Of a stretch of DNA of 64,000 bases, positions 49,701 through 62,800 are shown one piece after another. The notes beneath the pieces were generated by a model. It saw only the letters and a program-made list of their open reading frames with translations, searched no databases and had not been told where the DNA came from. Source of the DNA: Phoronis australis (Eukaryota; Phoronida; Phoronidae); assembly GCA_002633005.1 (NCBI GenBank), contig NMRA01000487.1, positions 241,010 to 305,009 of the forward strand, given 5' to 3'. The translations under genes and the position numbers were made by a program. Position 1 is the first letter of the stretch; every line of letters starts with the position of its first letter.

Positions 49701-52700
49701 TTTTTAAGAAGTTGACAGAAATTGTTTAACTATATGAAATTTGCAGATTAAGTTGCCTGGTTGGCATGTATAGTAGTGTTCTCTACAACCTGTTTTGACT
49801 CGTCACAGCGTTGAGTTTGAATTTTGCCGTGACAAGTTTGGCTCACTTGCATCGAGTTTAAAAACCTGTGCAACGTGTTTGAAATAGTTGGAGATTAGCC
49901 ATTGCCTAAGCAAAGTAGGACATTTTGGACTTATGTTACCAGTTTAATGCATTTGTTTCAACACTTAATGTACAAACTCCGCACAGTATAGACATTGACT
50001 TATGAACACATGTTCATGAATTTTGAAATTCAAGTCGAGTTTGAACTTTCTGTTGTGGAGAAATCTTGATAATAGATATAAAATCAGTGAATTAATTCAC
50101 AATGTGGACTTGTCGATTTCTCAGCCTTACAGCTGTTGGAGAAATATAGTCACCTGAATTTTTACATAAGAGGTGTAATAAAAATCTGCCTTAAAAGCTG
50201 TCTCATTCATTACCTTACTCAGATTAGAAATGGCTTCCCCAGTGGTACTCCTAGTTTAGACTGGTAATTAAAGTGCAATTTAGGACAAAGTATGACCAGG
50301 AACTGAATTTTTTTTCATTTTCTCGTGAAAGATAAGTAGCACCCAATGAATAACATGTCCTTTCTAAGGACCTACACCATAGCTACCATCAGACAATGGC
50401 TCTGAGAAATTACGCGAATAATGAGAAAAAAATTTGCAATTATATGTGTCCAAAAATTGGTGAGATTTTACGTTACTGTGTCTTTTCACAGTGCATTTTC
50501 ATGGTATGGTCGTCACGGGATGTCCAGGAGTTTTTTTGCAATCCATTTCAGTTGAGACAAATAATAAGTATGTGAAGAGGTTTATTTTGAAAGAGTTCAT
50601 CTAGCTGTGGACCAACATGTTTTTGACACCAGAATGTGGATTGTAGCATACTGAAAGTAGCTTACACCATACTTACGTCTGCTGTCCGCAATAGGTTGTC
50701 TTGCGTGTTTTCTGAAACCGAGGAAACAGATATCAATTGCTGTAGTTTTTCACAATGTCATGTAAAACTGTGGGCATTCATAACAGTGGATTTGAAAAAT
50801 AAAAAAGGACAATTTTGGTAATTTGTCCGATATTGGTGAGATTTTACCGAAATGAAAATAGCATAATAACAATAGTAAAAGTAATAGTAATAGTAATGAT
50901 TTTGTGCTTATTCTCGTCCTCACATTTTGACGACACAAACTTGAAAACATCTCGTCATGCAAAAGGATCGGGGAAGCATGTGGAGCAATTTCCCCTTTGC
51001 TTCTAAATGAATTCTCCTCTGGTTCTCTCTGCATTGGAGTGCTAGCTTGCGATATCTGCCGCTGACACCAAAGTTAGCAGTTCAAACCGTGTCGAAGTGT
51101 CGATACTTCTCTTTACTAAAAAGTCAATTCGTGCTGCGAACCAGGAGCAAAGTTAGCTGTTCATACCAACTGTCATATCCGAAAATATCAAGACGTCGTT
51201 GTCAGGTACAAGATGAGTTTACGTTAAAAATTTTCCAATTTAGGCAGTCTCAAAAATTTGGAACACCAAAATTTTAGCCGTAATCGAATTTTCTTGATTC
51301 CATTAAGATTGGGACATGGGTGATTTTGGCATTCATCATATTGCTCAAATATCAGACTGCAGTTTGTATCAACAGAATCTGAAAATAGACTTGGCAATGG
51401 GTAATATTACAGAAAATAGCTTCCGATGCAATACTTTCATGCATTACCAAAGTGTGTAACATTGAGGTGAATGATCATTTTTGTCACTGATTGTAATTCT
51501 TGAATTTGGGTACGAGCTCCAACCTTTAGCAATATCAGCAATTTTTTAAAGCCCCTAACTGGAGAAATTTTATCTCAGTAACCATGCCATCTTCCCATGT
51601 AACATTGTGGATGTGTGTAATTTAAATTTTCACGTTGCTGGCGTATATATGAAAATGTGATGTGTTTGATGTACTTAATCTGTGAGAGACATTTTTTCAG
51701 TCTTGATGGAAATTAATAAAATAGCCAGGTGTTTGCGCTCAACACTGATCATTTAAATGACTGCTCATTCACGTATGTGAATGTAACTCTAAGGGCCCTG
51801 TCACAGTAAACTGACTAGGAACGGGCAGAAACGGGCATCTTTGGCCAACATAAGGCTCAAATCAGACAGGATTGTCACTCAGATTATACAATGCAAAGGC
51901 AATTCTAGTTTCACATCCAGCTTCTTTTAGCATTAGAATCTTGTGAACACTTTTGGCTTGCAGTTCTTCATTGGTCAATCAAAGGTCACGTCAACTTGAT
52001 CATAGAGAGCATGCTTTTACCACTGTACTCTAGAACTGCATCAAATTGAAATCATTGAGTAGCAATACCTGATTTTCAAAATACCCGTATTGAAATTCAC
52101 TATCCCAACGGCTGGTGATCAGGTTTGGGGTGAATAGGGGATCAACACCCACTTACAGATCTCATATAATGCAGGCAGAAGGTTTCGCCTAACATTTGAA
52201 CACCTTTCTTGCCATCATTATGCCACACACTTCCACTGCTTTGTGGTGGGGTGTACTAACGGCTCGCAAAAAGGCAAACCTTTTTTTCTTAAAAATTTTA
52301 TTCTTCAACAATATACACTCATATTTTTTAAACGGTGTAAGGGCGAACAAAGAAAAGGCGTAAAGACTCACTCACACTTACACACTCATTCACACACTTC
52401 GTCATTTAATAATAATAATAATAATACCAATAAACAATATATGAATTTTAATTTAAAAAATACAGATATTACAGATTCATTGCATGGCAGCACTGAGGCT
52501 CTCCCACATTTTAATATCAATGTTGTCCAGTTCTTTTTGTTTCTGAAAATTAAATATTATAATTTTAATATATTTTGACGTGAATAACTTTAGAGCAGAC
52601 CAGTCTGGATGCAACTGCTGTTGGCTATGTAAATAAATAAAATATTGGGTGATAGTGATAACATAGTTAATCAAAAGGGAGAATTCAGAACTTAAATGGC

Positions 52701-55700
52701 AAAACATGAATTCATTCTTGGTTATTTGTTCTCTATTCTGTACTAGATTACAATAGGGACATTTATCTGAATTAACAATCTTCATCTTATATAACAAAGA
52801 GTTTTGTAATGACATATACTTAAAACATTTAATGCATGGTTCCAGGGGAAGTGTAAAAGGCAAGGAATAAATTTTTCGCATATTTTGTTTGGACACTAAA
52901 GAGATCTTGTCAAACCCCACTGATCAGGGAAAACTGGGGGTTTGGCCAATTGAACCAGACTGTATTTATCCACCTTGGCTGTGTCTCGCTCAGCTCACGA
53001 TCAAAGGGATCCCACCTAGCTGCTCTATCCATCGAGTCAGGAGCGAGGATAATTGGCTTCGCTCGTGCGGATACGATCAGCTGATTACAATCTAGCCTAG
53101 ATGACCGTACATTTTACGGAGAGCATTTTACATAGTTTTGAGTGTAATATTTGAAAAGAGGAGAGAAAAAAATGTTGGTACAACCATAAGGGTCAGCGTG
53201 GTCAGAAAGCGCCTGCGACTAACCCCTTGTTACTGCTGGTTGCTCATGAACAGAGCTTCCTCACAATAGTTTCAATAGAGCTATTGTGAGTCAACCAACT
53301 GGGGATAATATGATTGCTGAACGATTAACTGGTGCTTGCAGAAAACAAGATTGTCCTCACAAATTTAGCCCTTTATTCTTAATTTCATGTATACCATTAA
53401 AAATGTCGATCAGAAACATCTCTGTTTGTGTTCGAACGGTGAAATTTGATGCACAACTTCCCAGTTCATAAAAATATTGCACACAAGAGAAGCCTTAAAT
53501 TAATGCGCATGTGATGCCGTTGCATTCAGTTGACAAAATTGGTCGGTTAAAGCTCAAGAAAACGGAAAATTTTATTCTTAAGATACCTAAAACTTGATGT
53601 GTTACTTTATGTGTAACAGGGCCAAGAAACGGTAACTTATTTCGCATTTTATGGAATTGAATAAGAACTATTTTCTTGCCCATTGACAACCGACTGTAGT
53701 GCGCAGACGACAAGTGACCATGCAGCGCTCCACTTGGATTGCTACTAATTCTCACGTGGCAACAGTGCAGAAGTGCGCGCGTGCAAGCTTCACGTGTTGG
53801 AGAGATTAACTACCGAATTCGCCCTAATAAGCCTCTATGCCCCTATAAGCGCACCCCTAGCATTTTCTAACTGCTAAAATAAGCGCTCAGTGCATGAACG
53901 CCACCATATTTGCGAAAAATGCCTTACCTACCTACAGTTAAAATTGTATAGTAACATCTTCAATTTATCAATAAGAACGGACAGTCCTGAAAAAAATCAT
54001 TGTGTGCGAAATTTGTAGACCACGAGCCTCGCCGCTGTATCGGTATTAGCCGTGAATATACACTCCAAACTTCCGCCGTGCTTTAAAAAAAACGCAAAAG
54101 TTTTGCTGATCTTGCAAGGGACGTGTTCTATTATGGTCTGGCCTTTCAGAGTGTACTAGTCAACGGGATTGTGGTATTACAGTATCTTTCCCGCACAGAT
54201 CTTATCGTCAACAGAAATCCAGATTTTCTGTATATGTGGAAACTGCGAATCGAAGACTAATAAAAACTTGGCCTTAGTTAAAAGCACAGGGTCAAGAAGC
54301 GCGCGCTACGTACAAGTACTTGTCATCGAATGTTAGTCTTCGGGAACTATCTATTCATGAAAGGGGTAGCATAGCATCGTCAAGAAATCAATACTGGCAC
54401 TTACATGTTTTTCCGAAAGTTTATACAATCGTAAAAACGTTTGCGTTATTTTTAGGAGGAATTATTAAATTAATCGTAGTTGGTGTTTTTAAAGTCGAAA
54501 TGACAAACTGATAGTGAAAACTTCCGCACCCTCACACCCCAGAAACTCCCGATCGCAGAATGGTGAATGTTGGCCAAAACCCCTTTTGTCCACTGACGTC
54601 ACACGCATGCTAGCGCCCCCCAACGGAGGTTAGGAGACTTTGCAGTGGTAGTCTGCCCTTGTACACTCTGCAGTTTGTTTACACATCTGGTAACTCGACT
54701 CAGGGTGATGACATCATTTGTGTCTAACAAAGATACTCTATACCGATATATTTGTTTGTATGCCAGGCCACGGACAGTGCTCTTCTTGAATGGAACTATT
54801 TACGGATATTTAGGCAAACCTTTGGCAAATGTGAGTCAACTTTGAACAAAAACATCATTTTGGTCGACATAATTTTCAAAATTTCAATGAAAAACAAAAT
54901 AACTGAATGTTCGGCCACATTCCACTCACAGACAGCAGACGTCTTATCACTGATGTAAATCATTAGAAGCTGAAACATAAACACAACCTCTGCATACTTA
55001 GTAACGTGGCCATTCACAGTACCTGGCGCGGATGCAGGACTGATCAGTTCAGACACTCAACTGAGTCTAGTGAACCCGTGCAATGGGAGTCTAGATATGG
55101 TATCAGAGGTGAAAACTGTCTGTAAAACGTTTTAATACCGGGACTTAAAGGTGGTTTAAAGTTAAACCTGGTTTAAACTGGACTTAGACCTGATTTAAAG
55201 ATAAGCTGCATTTCATAAAGGTGGTTTAACTTTTAGACCAGTGGTTTAGTAAAACCTGGTTTAACTCCAGTTTAGACCTGATCCAAGTCAGTTTTTATTT
55301 CACCAAGGAGGTGTATATTACTTAGACCTGTATTAAGATCTTAAACTAGGTTTTAATTTAGACTTGGTCAGACAGAGGTTTAATATGGCAGACTTGTACG
55401 ATATGAGTGCAACTGAATGATGTGGTGTACATTTACGACACAGTTTTAGAGCGAGAACGGACTATTTTCTATATTCAGTTTTAGGACGACACAAGCTCAA
55501 ACGTATTACGGGAGACCAAGAATTTTTAAAGGGGGGTCAGATCAAGGATTTTTAAAAGGAAGGCCTGGGTCAACAATTTAGAAGTTATAGATTTGATATA
55601 ACTAAAATCAAGGGAAAAGTGGTCCCGACCCCTTGAACCCCTGGATCTGCCTATACGTAGACCAGTACGTACTGAAGGGCAAATCCTTTGGATTCCTCAG

Positions 55701-58700
55701 AATCTGACCGTTCGAGCAGAGTGTCATCGTCGAAAGCGCTACGCGTATGTCTAAAAAGGCTACTAATGATTATTCTGGCCGAGTTCCATCTCAATTGATC
55801 CCCGGTTTAAGGTTGCCACCCCTGTGCCCCACCCCTTTAGCCGCAAAAAAGTAAATGACATGGAAATAAATGTGTGCATTACTATGTTGCGGTTAATCGT
55901 GAACAAGTACTTTAATGTGTGTACTTGTGTTGTACACAGACAATACAAAATGAAAAATATCTCCTCATGATATCCTAGATCTGCCACTGTGTCTCTCTCC
56001 GTTTTTCCTTTCAATTTTTTCACTGATGAAATTTTCTTTCTGGCCTTTATTCTGGATCAATATCTTCCCAATCCTGCTGCTTACATTGACTTGATTTGGC
56101 ACCAATTTTCTTGTTGTTGACTATGACATTGACTTTTTCCTCGTGAAAAGCTTTTTAGCCCTTTTTCGCAAAAGACTGGGCTGACTCTACTGCTGTGTGC
56201 CATTGTGTACCCACATTATCAAGGTTTCATTGAAGCACTTCAATAGTTTCTTTGATGGGTTAATCTGGATCGACACAGTAGGGTGGCTTGGATACTTTAA
56301 ACCTGGTTTTACTAAACCTGATTCATGGTCTAACAAAACCAGGCTTTCAGACTTTTAAACCATGTTGGGGAAATGCAAGTTAGGTCTGAACTTGGACCAG
56401 GTTTAGGAAGACCAGGTTTAAGTCTTAAACCGGGTTTTGTTAAACCACCTTTATGAAATCGGCTGTTAATGTTTTGCTCCATGGTAGAGCTGACGACCGT
56501 CGGCATGTGCACACAAAATCTGTGAGTTAACCGGCACTCACCTTGTACGTTGCAGCCGTTTAAGTGAAAAACAATCTAATAAACGCCATTTTCTTGCATA
56601 ATCCTCTACCTTTTGTAACAAAAAAGTCTGTCATCGATTACCCGCAGGCGCTCGCTCACTCACTGTCATATGCAGACGAACTTCAAAACAAACGTCACGA
56701 ACATGTGTGTTCATCCAGAGATTTTTCTCATGTTGTGGGATACGGTGTAGCGCAGATTTGGACTTAATTGCAATTAATCTGGTCTCCACATGAACTTTAA
56801 AAATTGTAAAACATAAGGAAGATTTCAGGTAATTTGTTGAGTCAAAACTATATTTTTATTCAATAATTCAAGTTTTCCAATCGACGATCGCGATTCAGCG
56901 ACGTATCAGTCGGCAAGTTTTTGCCCTGGGATTTCAACACAATTTTTTGAAAACTGATCGTAATTTAACAACGGAGTTTGATAGCAATACACCACAATTT
57001 TGTAGAAAGACTGTCGTAGGCTACAAATACAAATTTGATAAATTTGGTAAATTTGATGAATCCTAGCTTCCGATTTTACCCGTTTCGGAAACCGGGTTTC
57101 AACTGCCTCCCCGTAAAATGAATTTTTTTAAGCGTTTATTAGAGCCAATTCAGTATACAGCTTTCCACCAAGGCTAGGTGATGCTACAACATTCTTTGTT
57201 GCATTATTTAACTGGTCTTGGCTAATTATCATTTTATGGCCTGGACATCCATTCAGCCAAAAGTAGTTCCATAGGTGGCTTATCAGCCAATTATTCATGC
57301 ATGCTGACTCACAATAGAAGCCTGATAAGAGTGAAGGTGGATAAATGCAGTGTGCCTACAGTTTCTTGTGGTAGTGGATGTGTGCAACAATTTTTCATAA
57401 TTGTCTGGTTTTTTGCAATACTTTTGTAACAAAATACTCTTGATTTTTTCTTTTGCAATTTTATTATAATCTAAGCAAATTTTATTGTTGCAGGCAACCA
57501 ATCGCTGATGACCTTGATCAATTTTTCTTGATAAAATAATATATATTGAATTAAAACTTAGAATTTGAGAATTTAACAATTTATATTTTGCCTTGAGCAC
57601 ATCCTATGATAAAAGCTTATTTTCACCATCAAGAAAGTCATTGATGAAACACAACCCATTCTTAGCAAACTCTTTATAATATAGTGACTGATTATTAAGT
57701 GTTATCTCTCTGTTATACCATATAATCTGATCACAAACAGGTACATCTTTAAAAGCATTACGATTCAACTGCTCACTCACTGACAAACCTCTCTGTAAAG
57801 AACATCATTTACCGTTCTAAACAGTTTGTTTACTTTAAAATTACATGACCACAACAGTTCACCACCGTAACTCTTTAGGATATATTGTGGATAAAACTTC
57901 CAACTTCCACATTCAAGAGACTGAAGTCTTTTAACCCAGTTGACTAAAAGGCCTTCCTTTATAAGGGTCATGTCAGGAACTTTTAAACCACCATATCCAT
58001 GAGAGGCCATTGCAACGCTTTTCTTTATTTTAGGTGGTTTCCCTGCCCAAGGGCAAACCTCTTGAAATATCCATGGATGAAGGACATCATGTTCCATACA
58101 TTCCCACTCGAACTAGAAACTGGCTGTGTAGCCAGTTGCTGGGACTGATAAAGCGGGAGAATTGCGACCCAGACAATGCCAAAAAGCTAAAATGAATTAG
58201 TGAACTCCACCTTATCACACAATGATAAGGACCGACAGTAGGATTTATTCGTCTGTCTTTAAATTAATGAACCACAATGCAGTAATTGAATTTCTGTCCT
58301 CTGTATCTATCGCAGTTGGGATCAAGCGGAAATCACTTTCTTGCTCTCATTACTCTAGAGAACAACGATATGAAAATTCCTGTATTGGATAAATGTTCTT
58401 CAGAACAACTACAGGAAATGAGAAAAGTAAGAGCAATATTGAAATCCACATAACAATTAGATTGTAGCTTAGTATGGTAAAGTCTGACCAAATGACATCG
58501 TCCTCAAGATGCTCACGACGTTGTAATATTAACAGGCCGGGTTTTTATTCTGTTTTCGAGATGATACTAAGAACGTTGGTGTGACAGTGCGTGTAATATC
58601 TTCACAGTATTTTTCTAATTAGTCTAGGCAAACCGTAAGTGACTATAAGGAATGTCAAAAGGCCCTTTCGCGCGAGTTTTAGTGATTAAATAAGCAGCTA

Positions 58701-59542
58701 TTTTTCAGGGTAAGAATCAAAAACAGGTTGCTCCCTAATATGTTGTTTAATGGACATTTTGTGATTCGTCTCGGTCTTCCAATTACATATTGTTAATAAG
58801 TATACAAGACAAGGTCATACGTCCATAGACTGCACAAAGACAACAATTTTTTACAGTTACGGTCACGATTATCAATATGTTATTTCCCATGGTTGCTGAC
58901 GATAATTAATAAAAAGATTTATAGATGTATTAGGTAAGGGGTGCAAAAAGTGGGGGGCAATTACCCCCAGAATTGTGTTACGGGGAGTAAATTGGTGATG
59001 ACTGGGGGGGGTGTAGAATTGGTCCTGTACACTTGCGAAAATGACAACAATTGTGACCAGTCCTCAATTCTCTTGTAGAGGATTAAGTCCTCCACCAATC
59101 AATTTATGCTCCACCCCTGAGAAGATTGAAGAATATAAACTATAGCAAAATATTACCAATTTCAGACAAAAACAATTACCAGAAATGCCTATTTTCATTT
59201 TTCAAAATGTTTATAACATGGTTGTGAATGCCTGCAAAACTTTGTGGTCACTGTGGTACAAAACTTAAATGTGGAAAACCATTTTTAAATTAAAATTTGG
59301 TCCTACGTATGTTTCATGGAAAAGATGATAAAATAAAATGTTTACTCGTCAGTCATACTGTGTCCCGAATTGGTAATATTTTACAGTACATGTGCATACC
59401 TGCCCTTTCATTCCTACACTGCTGAACTGCTTTTTGTCGTGTGATGGAGTATTGGATGAAGACCACAGCAGTTAGGACCCATACTAGTGTTATCTTTCCA
59501 CATGTACGGAAGTGACACCGTCGGACTTTCATTACCATGATT
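46769..59542 (-). CDS. MGAT4C-like alpha-mannoside beta-1,4-N-acetylglucosaminyltransferase (GT54), partial
   Basis: First coding exon 59542-59400, with ATG at 59538 (second Met at 59532): short basic tail [15 protein letters not shown], then a membrane segment [17 protein letters not shown], then a stem; this is a type II Golgi anchor. The large catalytic exon is 47440-46769 (672 nt), with YMTIGISS at its start, [15 protein letters not shown], the metal/donor-site motif [20 protein letters not shown] and [16 protein letters not shown]54 enzymes add GlcNAc in beta-1,4 linkage to the mannose core of N-glycans in the Golgi; the sequence is closest to the MGAT4C branch from recall. Both exon ends are phase 1, so they join in frame (Gly across the junction), but that would leave a very short stem; a missed exon in the 12-kb intron is possible. 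C-terminal exons were not found below 46769. Confidence 0.85.
47822..48259. mobile_element. Possible hAT-like element with CAGTGGCGGAT / CCGCCCCTG ends
   Basis: The left end CAGTGGCGGATCTACGG and right end GGTCCGCCCCTG are the same type of termini as at 17748-17902. The interior has C/G-runs and no clear ORF. No target duplication is seen, so two separate fragments are also possible. Confidence 0.4.
49481..49622. mobile_element. hAT-like MITE fragment
   Basis: Homologous to 17748-17902 (CAGTGGC at the left, AAAATTCTCCCAGATTCC, GTCCGAATGTCTG, CAAAATCCTGG), lacking the GGATCCGCCCCTG right end. Confidence 0.6.
49623..52470. other. Intron sequence of the MGAT4C-like gene; no exon found
   Basis: AT-rich. 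It includes a short (TAG/TAA)-like run near 50860-50900 that gives a poly-Leu frame on the other strand. No conserved coding segment was recognised. Confidence 0.35.
52477..52920 (-). mobile_element. LINE C-terminal fragment (RT zinc motif region)
   Basis: A 147-codon frame: [16 protein letters not shown], then [15 protein letters not shown] and DKCPYCN. This is the pattern after the reverse transcriptase of L1/Tx1-like LINEs. The usual His/Cys second half of the finger is degraded. Confidence 0.5.
52975..53050 (-). mobile_element. Possible tRNA-derived SINE head
   Basis: On the minus strand, ACTCGATGGATAGAGCAGC resembles a tRNA 5' half with an A box. The B box is degenerate, so this is weak. 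Confidence 0.25.
53811..57155 (-). mobile_element. TIR DNA element, family 1, copy 3, interrupted
   Basis: Inverted relative to copies 1 and 2. The part 53811-54537 matches the right half (TACCGAATTCGCCCTAATAA, TGCCCCTATAAGCGC). The part 56820-57155 matches the left half (CCCGTTTCGGAAACCGGGTTTCAAC, ending at CAATTCAGTA). The 2.3 kb between is unrelated and includes the fold-back element at 55209-56460; some central sequence of the host element is missing. Confidence 0.7.
55209..56460. mobile_element. Long-TIR (fold-back) element with TTTCATAAAGGTGGTTTAAC ends
   Basis: TTTCATAAAGGTGGTTTAAC at 55211 is matched by its inverse GTTAAACCACCTTTATGAAA ending at 56458. About 100-170 bp at each end is made of CCAGGTTTA/TAAACCTGG words in opposite sense. 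The middle has no credible transposase. Confidence 0.65.
57295..58110 (-). mobile_element. Degenerate L1/Tx1-like LINE fragment
   Basis: Three consecutive minus-strand frames (58097-57777, 57786-57604, 57600-57295) read like one reverse transcriptase C-terminal region broken by frameshifts. Landmarks: [47 protein letters not shown]. It cannot encode a working enzyme. Confidence 0.7.
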
Positions 59543-59683
59543 CTGCAAAAAGAATGAAATTTCACTGTCAGATTCAATATCCTGTGCTACCATCTATTAT
59601 AAATTTAACGAATTTCAGACAAAAATCTTTTTCAGAATTGCTTTTTATGTGGCTTCATGCCAATTCATTATGTCGTCATCCCA

Positions 59684-59818
59684 GTCCATCCATCCATCCA
59701 TCCATCCATCCAGCCATCCATCCAGCCATCCATCCATCCATCCAGCCGTCCGTCCGTCCGTCCATCCATCCATCCAGCCGTCCGTCCGTCCGTCCGTCCA
59801 TCCGTCCATCCATCCAAC
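59684..59818. repeat. (CATC/CGTC/CAGC)n microsatellite
   Basis: A 4-bp repeat with CATC, CGTC and CAGC variants; the His/Pro/Ser-rich frames here are artefacts. It directly precedes a composite-repeat body, as the GTCC run does after the palindromic heads at 60487 and 60851. Confidence 0.9.
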
Positions 59819-59829
59819 AGCCGCTGCTA

Positions 59830-62800
59830 TATCATCAAAACCACTTGATGGATTCTCATGAAATTTTGCAAACATGTTCATATCATGGATGGGATAACAC
59901 GGGCATATATGACTACCGGTGCTTACCCTGGTGACAATTTTAGTTTGTTATGTTTGTCTCTGTATCTTTGTGGCTCCTGGATGAAATTTGACAAATAAGT
60001 TTATTAAAGAGACAATGACACGTTACCATTTTCGGGTAGATTGGGCATTTTTGCGCCACCTAGTGTACATTCTGTTATTTTCCAACCAGTTTTTTGGCGT
60101 CTGCCTCTGGGACAAACTATTGTAATGATCATTATGAAATTTGGCATATGTGTTCCTACTGGGAAGAGCACAGCTGAGGATGGTTTTTGTACTGCTCCGA
60201 CTGCTGTGGCACCCCCCCAGTGGCATTTTTTTCTTATGTGCAGTTGTATCTCCTAGACCTCTTGCAGGCTCTTTGTTAAAATTGATTTGTGTATTTCAAG
60301 GAATGTGGCAACAGGTCACAACCACTTTTGGACCGATCTGATTACCATTGCGATTCCTTGTGGCAATTTATTTTTTACACGTTCCTTTGTTTCTTTGGAT
60401 TCTTTGATGAATCATTACAAATGGGCTTCTACTAGAGACAACACCTTTTCATTTTCATGTCGCCTGTCACCCAGTAGTCATTTTCATGCGCCCACATATT
60501 TATGTGTGGACGCGTTATGCCGTCATCTATGTCCGTGCGGCGTCCGTCTGTCTGGCGTCCGGTGCCCAGCGTCTGCTGCTCTATCTCCAAAACGCCTTGA
60601 CGTATGGTCATGAAATTTTGCACGTGTTCCTTCTAGGGATAGGAAGGCATGAGCGAACTTTCAGACGGATCCGACTACCGGTGTGTCCCCTAGTGGCAAT
60701 TTTAGTTTTTTACGTTTACCTCTGTATCTTCAAAAGTTTTGAACAGATTTTCATAAAATTTGGTATATAGGCACCTATTAGCGAGATGACGCTATCCTCT
60801 CATTTTCGGATGGATTCGACATAGTTTGTGCCACCTAGAGGCCATTTTTATGCGCCCACATATTTATATGTGGACGCATTATGCCGTCATCTCTGTCCGT
60901 CCGTCCGTCCGTCCGTCCGTCCGGGCGGCGTCCGTCCGACGTCCGGCGTCTGGCGTCCGGCGTCCGCTGCTCTATCTCCAAAACCCTTTGACATACGTTC
61001 ATGAAATTTGGCACATATGTTCCATTCATGAATGGGACGGCATGTGCGAACTTTCGGACGGATCCGACTACCGGTGTGCCCCCTAGTGGCAATTTTAGTT
61101 TTTTACGCTTACCTTTGTATCTTCAAAAGTATTGAACGGATTTTCATGAAATTTGGTATGTAGGCACCTATTAGTGAGATGACGCTATCCTACTGTTTTC
61201 AGATGGATTCGACGTAGTTTGCGCCACCTAGTGGCCATTTTTACTGTTTTCGAGTCTGTATTTTTGCGTCCACCCCTCTATCAACCAAACCGCTCAAAGG
61301 ATGATTGTGAAAATTGGCGTGTATGTGCTTACTATAAGGAAGACAGCTGACAATGATTTTCAGACGATTTGGACTACTGTGGCGCCTCCTAGTGGCAGTT
61401 TTGTTTTTTTGCGCCCATGGCTGTATCTCCCAAACCGTTCGCAGGATCTTTACTAAATTTAGCAAGTGTATTTATGTGATGTTGACAACGGACGATGACG
61501 ACTTTAGGATGATTCTGATTACCGGTATGCCTCTAGTGGCAATTTTAGTATTTGCCTCTAGTGGCAATTTTAGTATTTTACATTGACCTCTGTATTTTCA
61601 TAGGTCTTCAGGTGTATACTTTGTGTTACTTCGTGACTGTGAAGGAAAAGTTCCAAGTAGAAATTTGTTTCTGGCATTCTAATGCTGTGCTAATCTCGTA
61701 TGTTGGTAAATTTGTTTTTAATTCTATGTTTCTGTGGTGCTTTAAGCAACTGGTGTATAGGATGTGCTTGTATTATGAAGATTACTCACATTTTGCCCCT
61801 AGCCTATTGAGGAGACAAGGACCATGCCTTTCCATTTTGCAATGTAGAACATACTACATATATGCCCTCTACTGGCCACTTTATGGTACCAATAAACAAC
61901 CCTAGAAGGATACCGTATGCGGTGCAATTGTGGGCGCATTTCAACGCTCTGCGTTGCTCTTGTTACTGTTTTCGAGTTTTTTGCGTCCGCCCCTCTATCA
62001 ACCAAACCGCTCAAAGGATGATTGTGAAAATTGGCATGTATGTTCTTAATTTGAAGTGGACGGCCGACGATGATTTTCTGACGATTTTGACTACTTTGGC
62101 GCCTCCTAGTGGCATTTTTTGCTCCTAAACTGTTTGCAGGATCTTTACTAAATTTAATAAGTGTACTTATATGATGTTTTAAAACAACAAAGGACGGCAA
62201 CTTTCAGACGGATCTGACTACTGGTGTGCCACCTAGTGGCAATTTTATTTTTTTACGTTAACTTCTGTATGTTCTAGGGTCCTCAAAGTATTTTCATAAA
62301 ATTTGGCATACCGACATCTATTATTGAGATGACGCTATCTCTTTTTTTAGATGGATTCGACCTAGTTTGCGCCACCTAGTGGCCATTTTTGCTGTTTTCG
62401 AGTCTGTTGTTAAGCATCCACTCGTCTATCAACCAAACCGCTTTCAGGTTAATTGTGAAAATTGGCATGTATGTTTTTACTATGAAGTAGATGGCTGACT
62501 CCGATTTTCCCACGAGTTCGACTACTGTGGCACCTCCTAGTGGTTGTTTTTTTTTTGCGCACATGGCTGTATCTCCTAAACTGTTTGCAGCATCTTTACT
62601 TAGTTTAACAAGTGTACTTATTTTATATGATGTTGACAACGGACAACGACTTTCGGACGGATCTGAAATTTTGAATATAGGTATCTATTAGTGAGACGAC
62701 GCTATCATCCTGTTTTTGGATGGAATCATGCTATTTTGCGCTACCTGGTGGTCATTTTTGCTGTTTTCAAATCCTGTTTTTGGCGTCCACCCCTCTATCA

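Noticed and set aside
50750-51034. Poly-Leu protein on the minus strand
   Set aside because: It comes from a TAA/TAG-type microsatellite; there are no splice sites or family features.
59645-59934. His/Pro/Ser-rich and Trp/Asp-rich proteins
   Set aside because: They are translations of a 4-bp microsatellite in several frames.
60486-61092. Frames reading MRPHIYVWTRYAV and similar, repeated in several places
   Set aside because: They fall on the palindromic head and GTCC run of a non-coding repeat; stops and frames are not conserved between copies.
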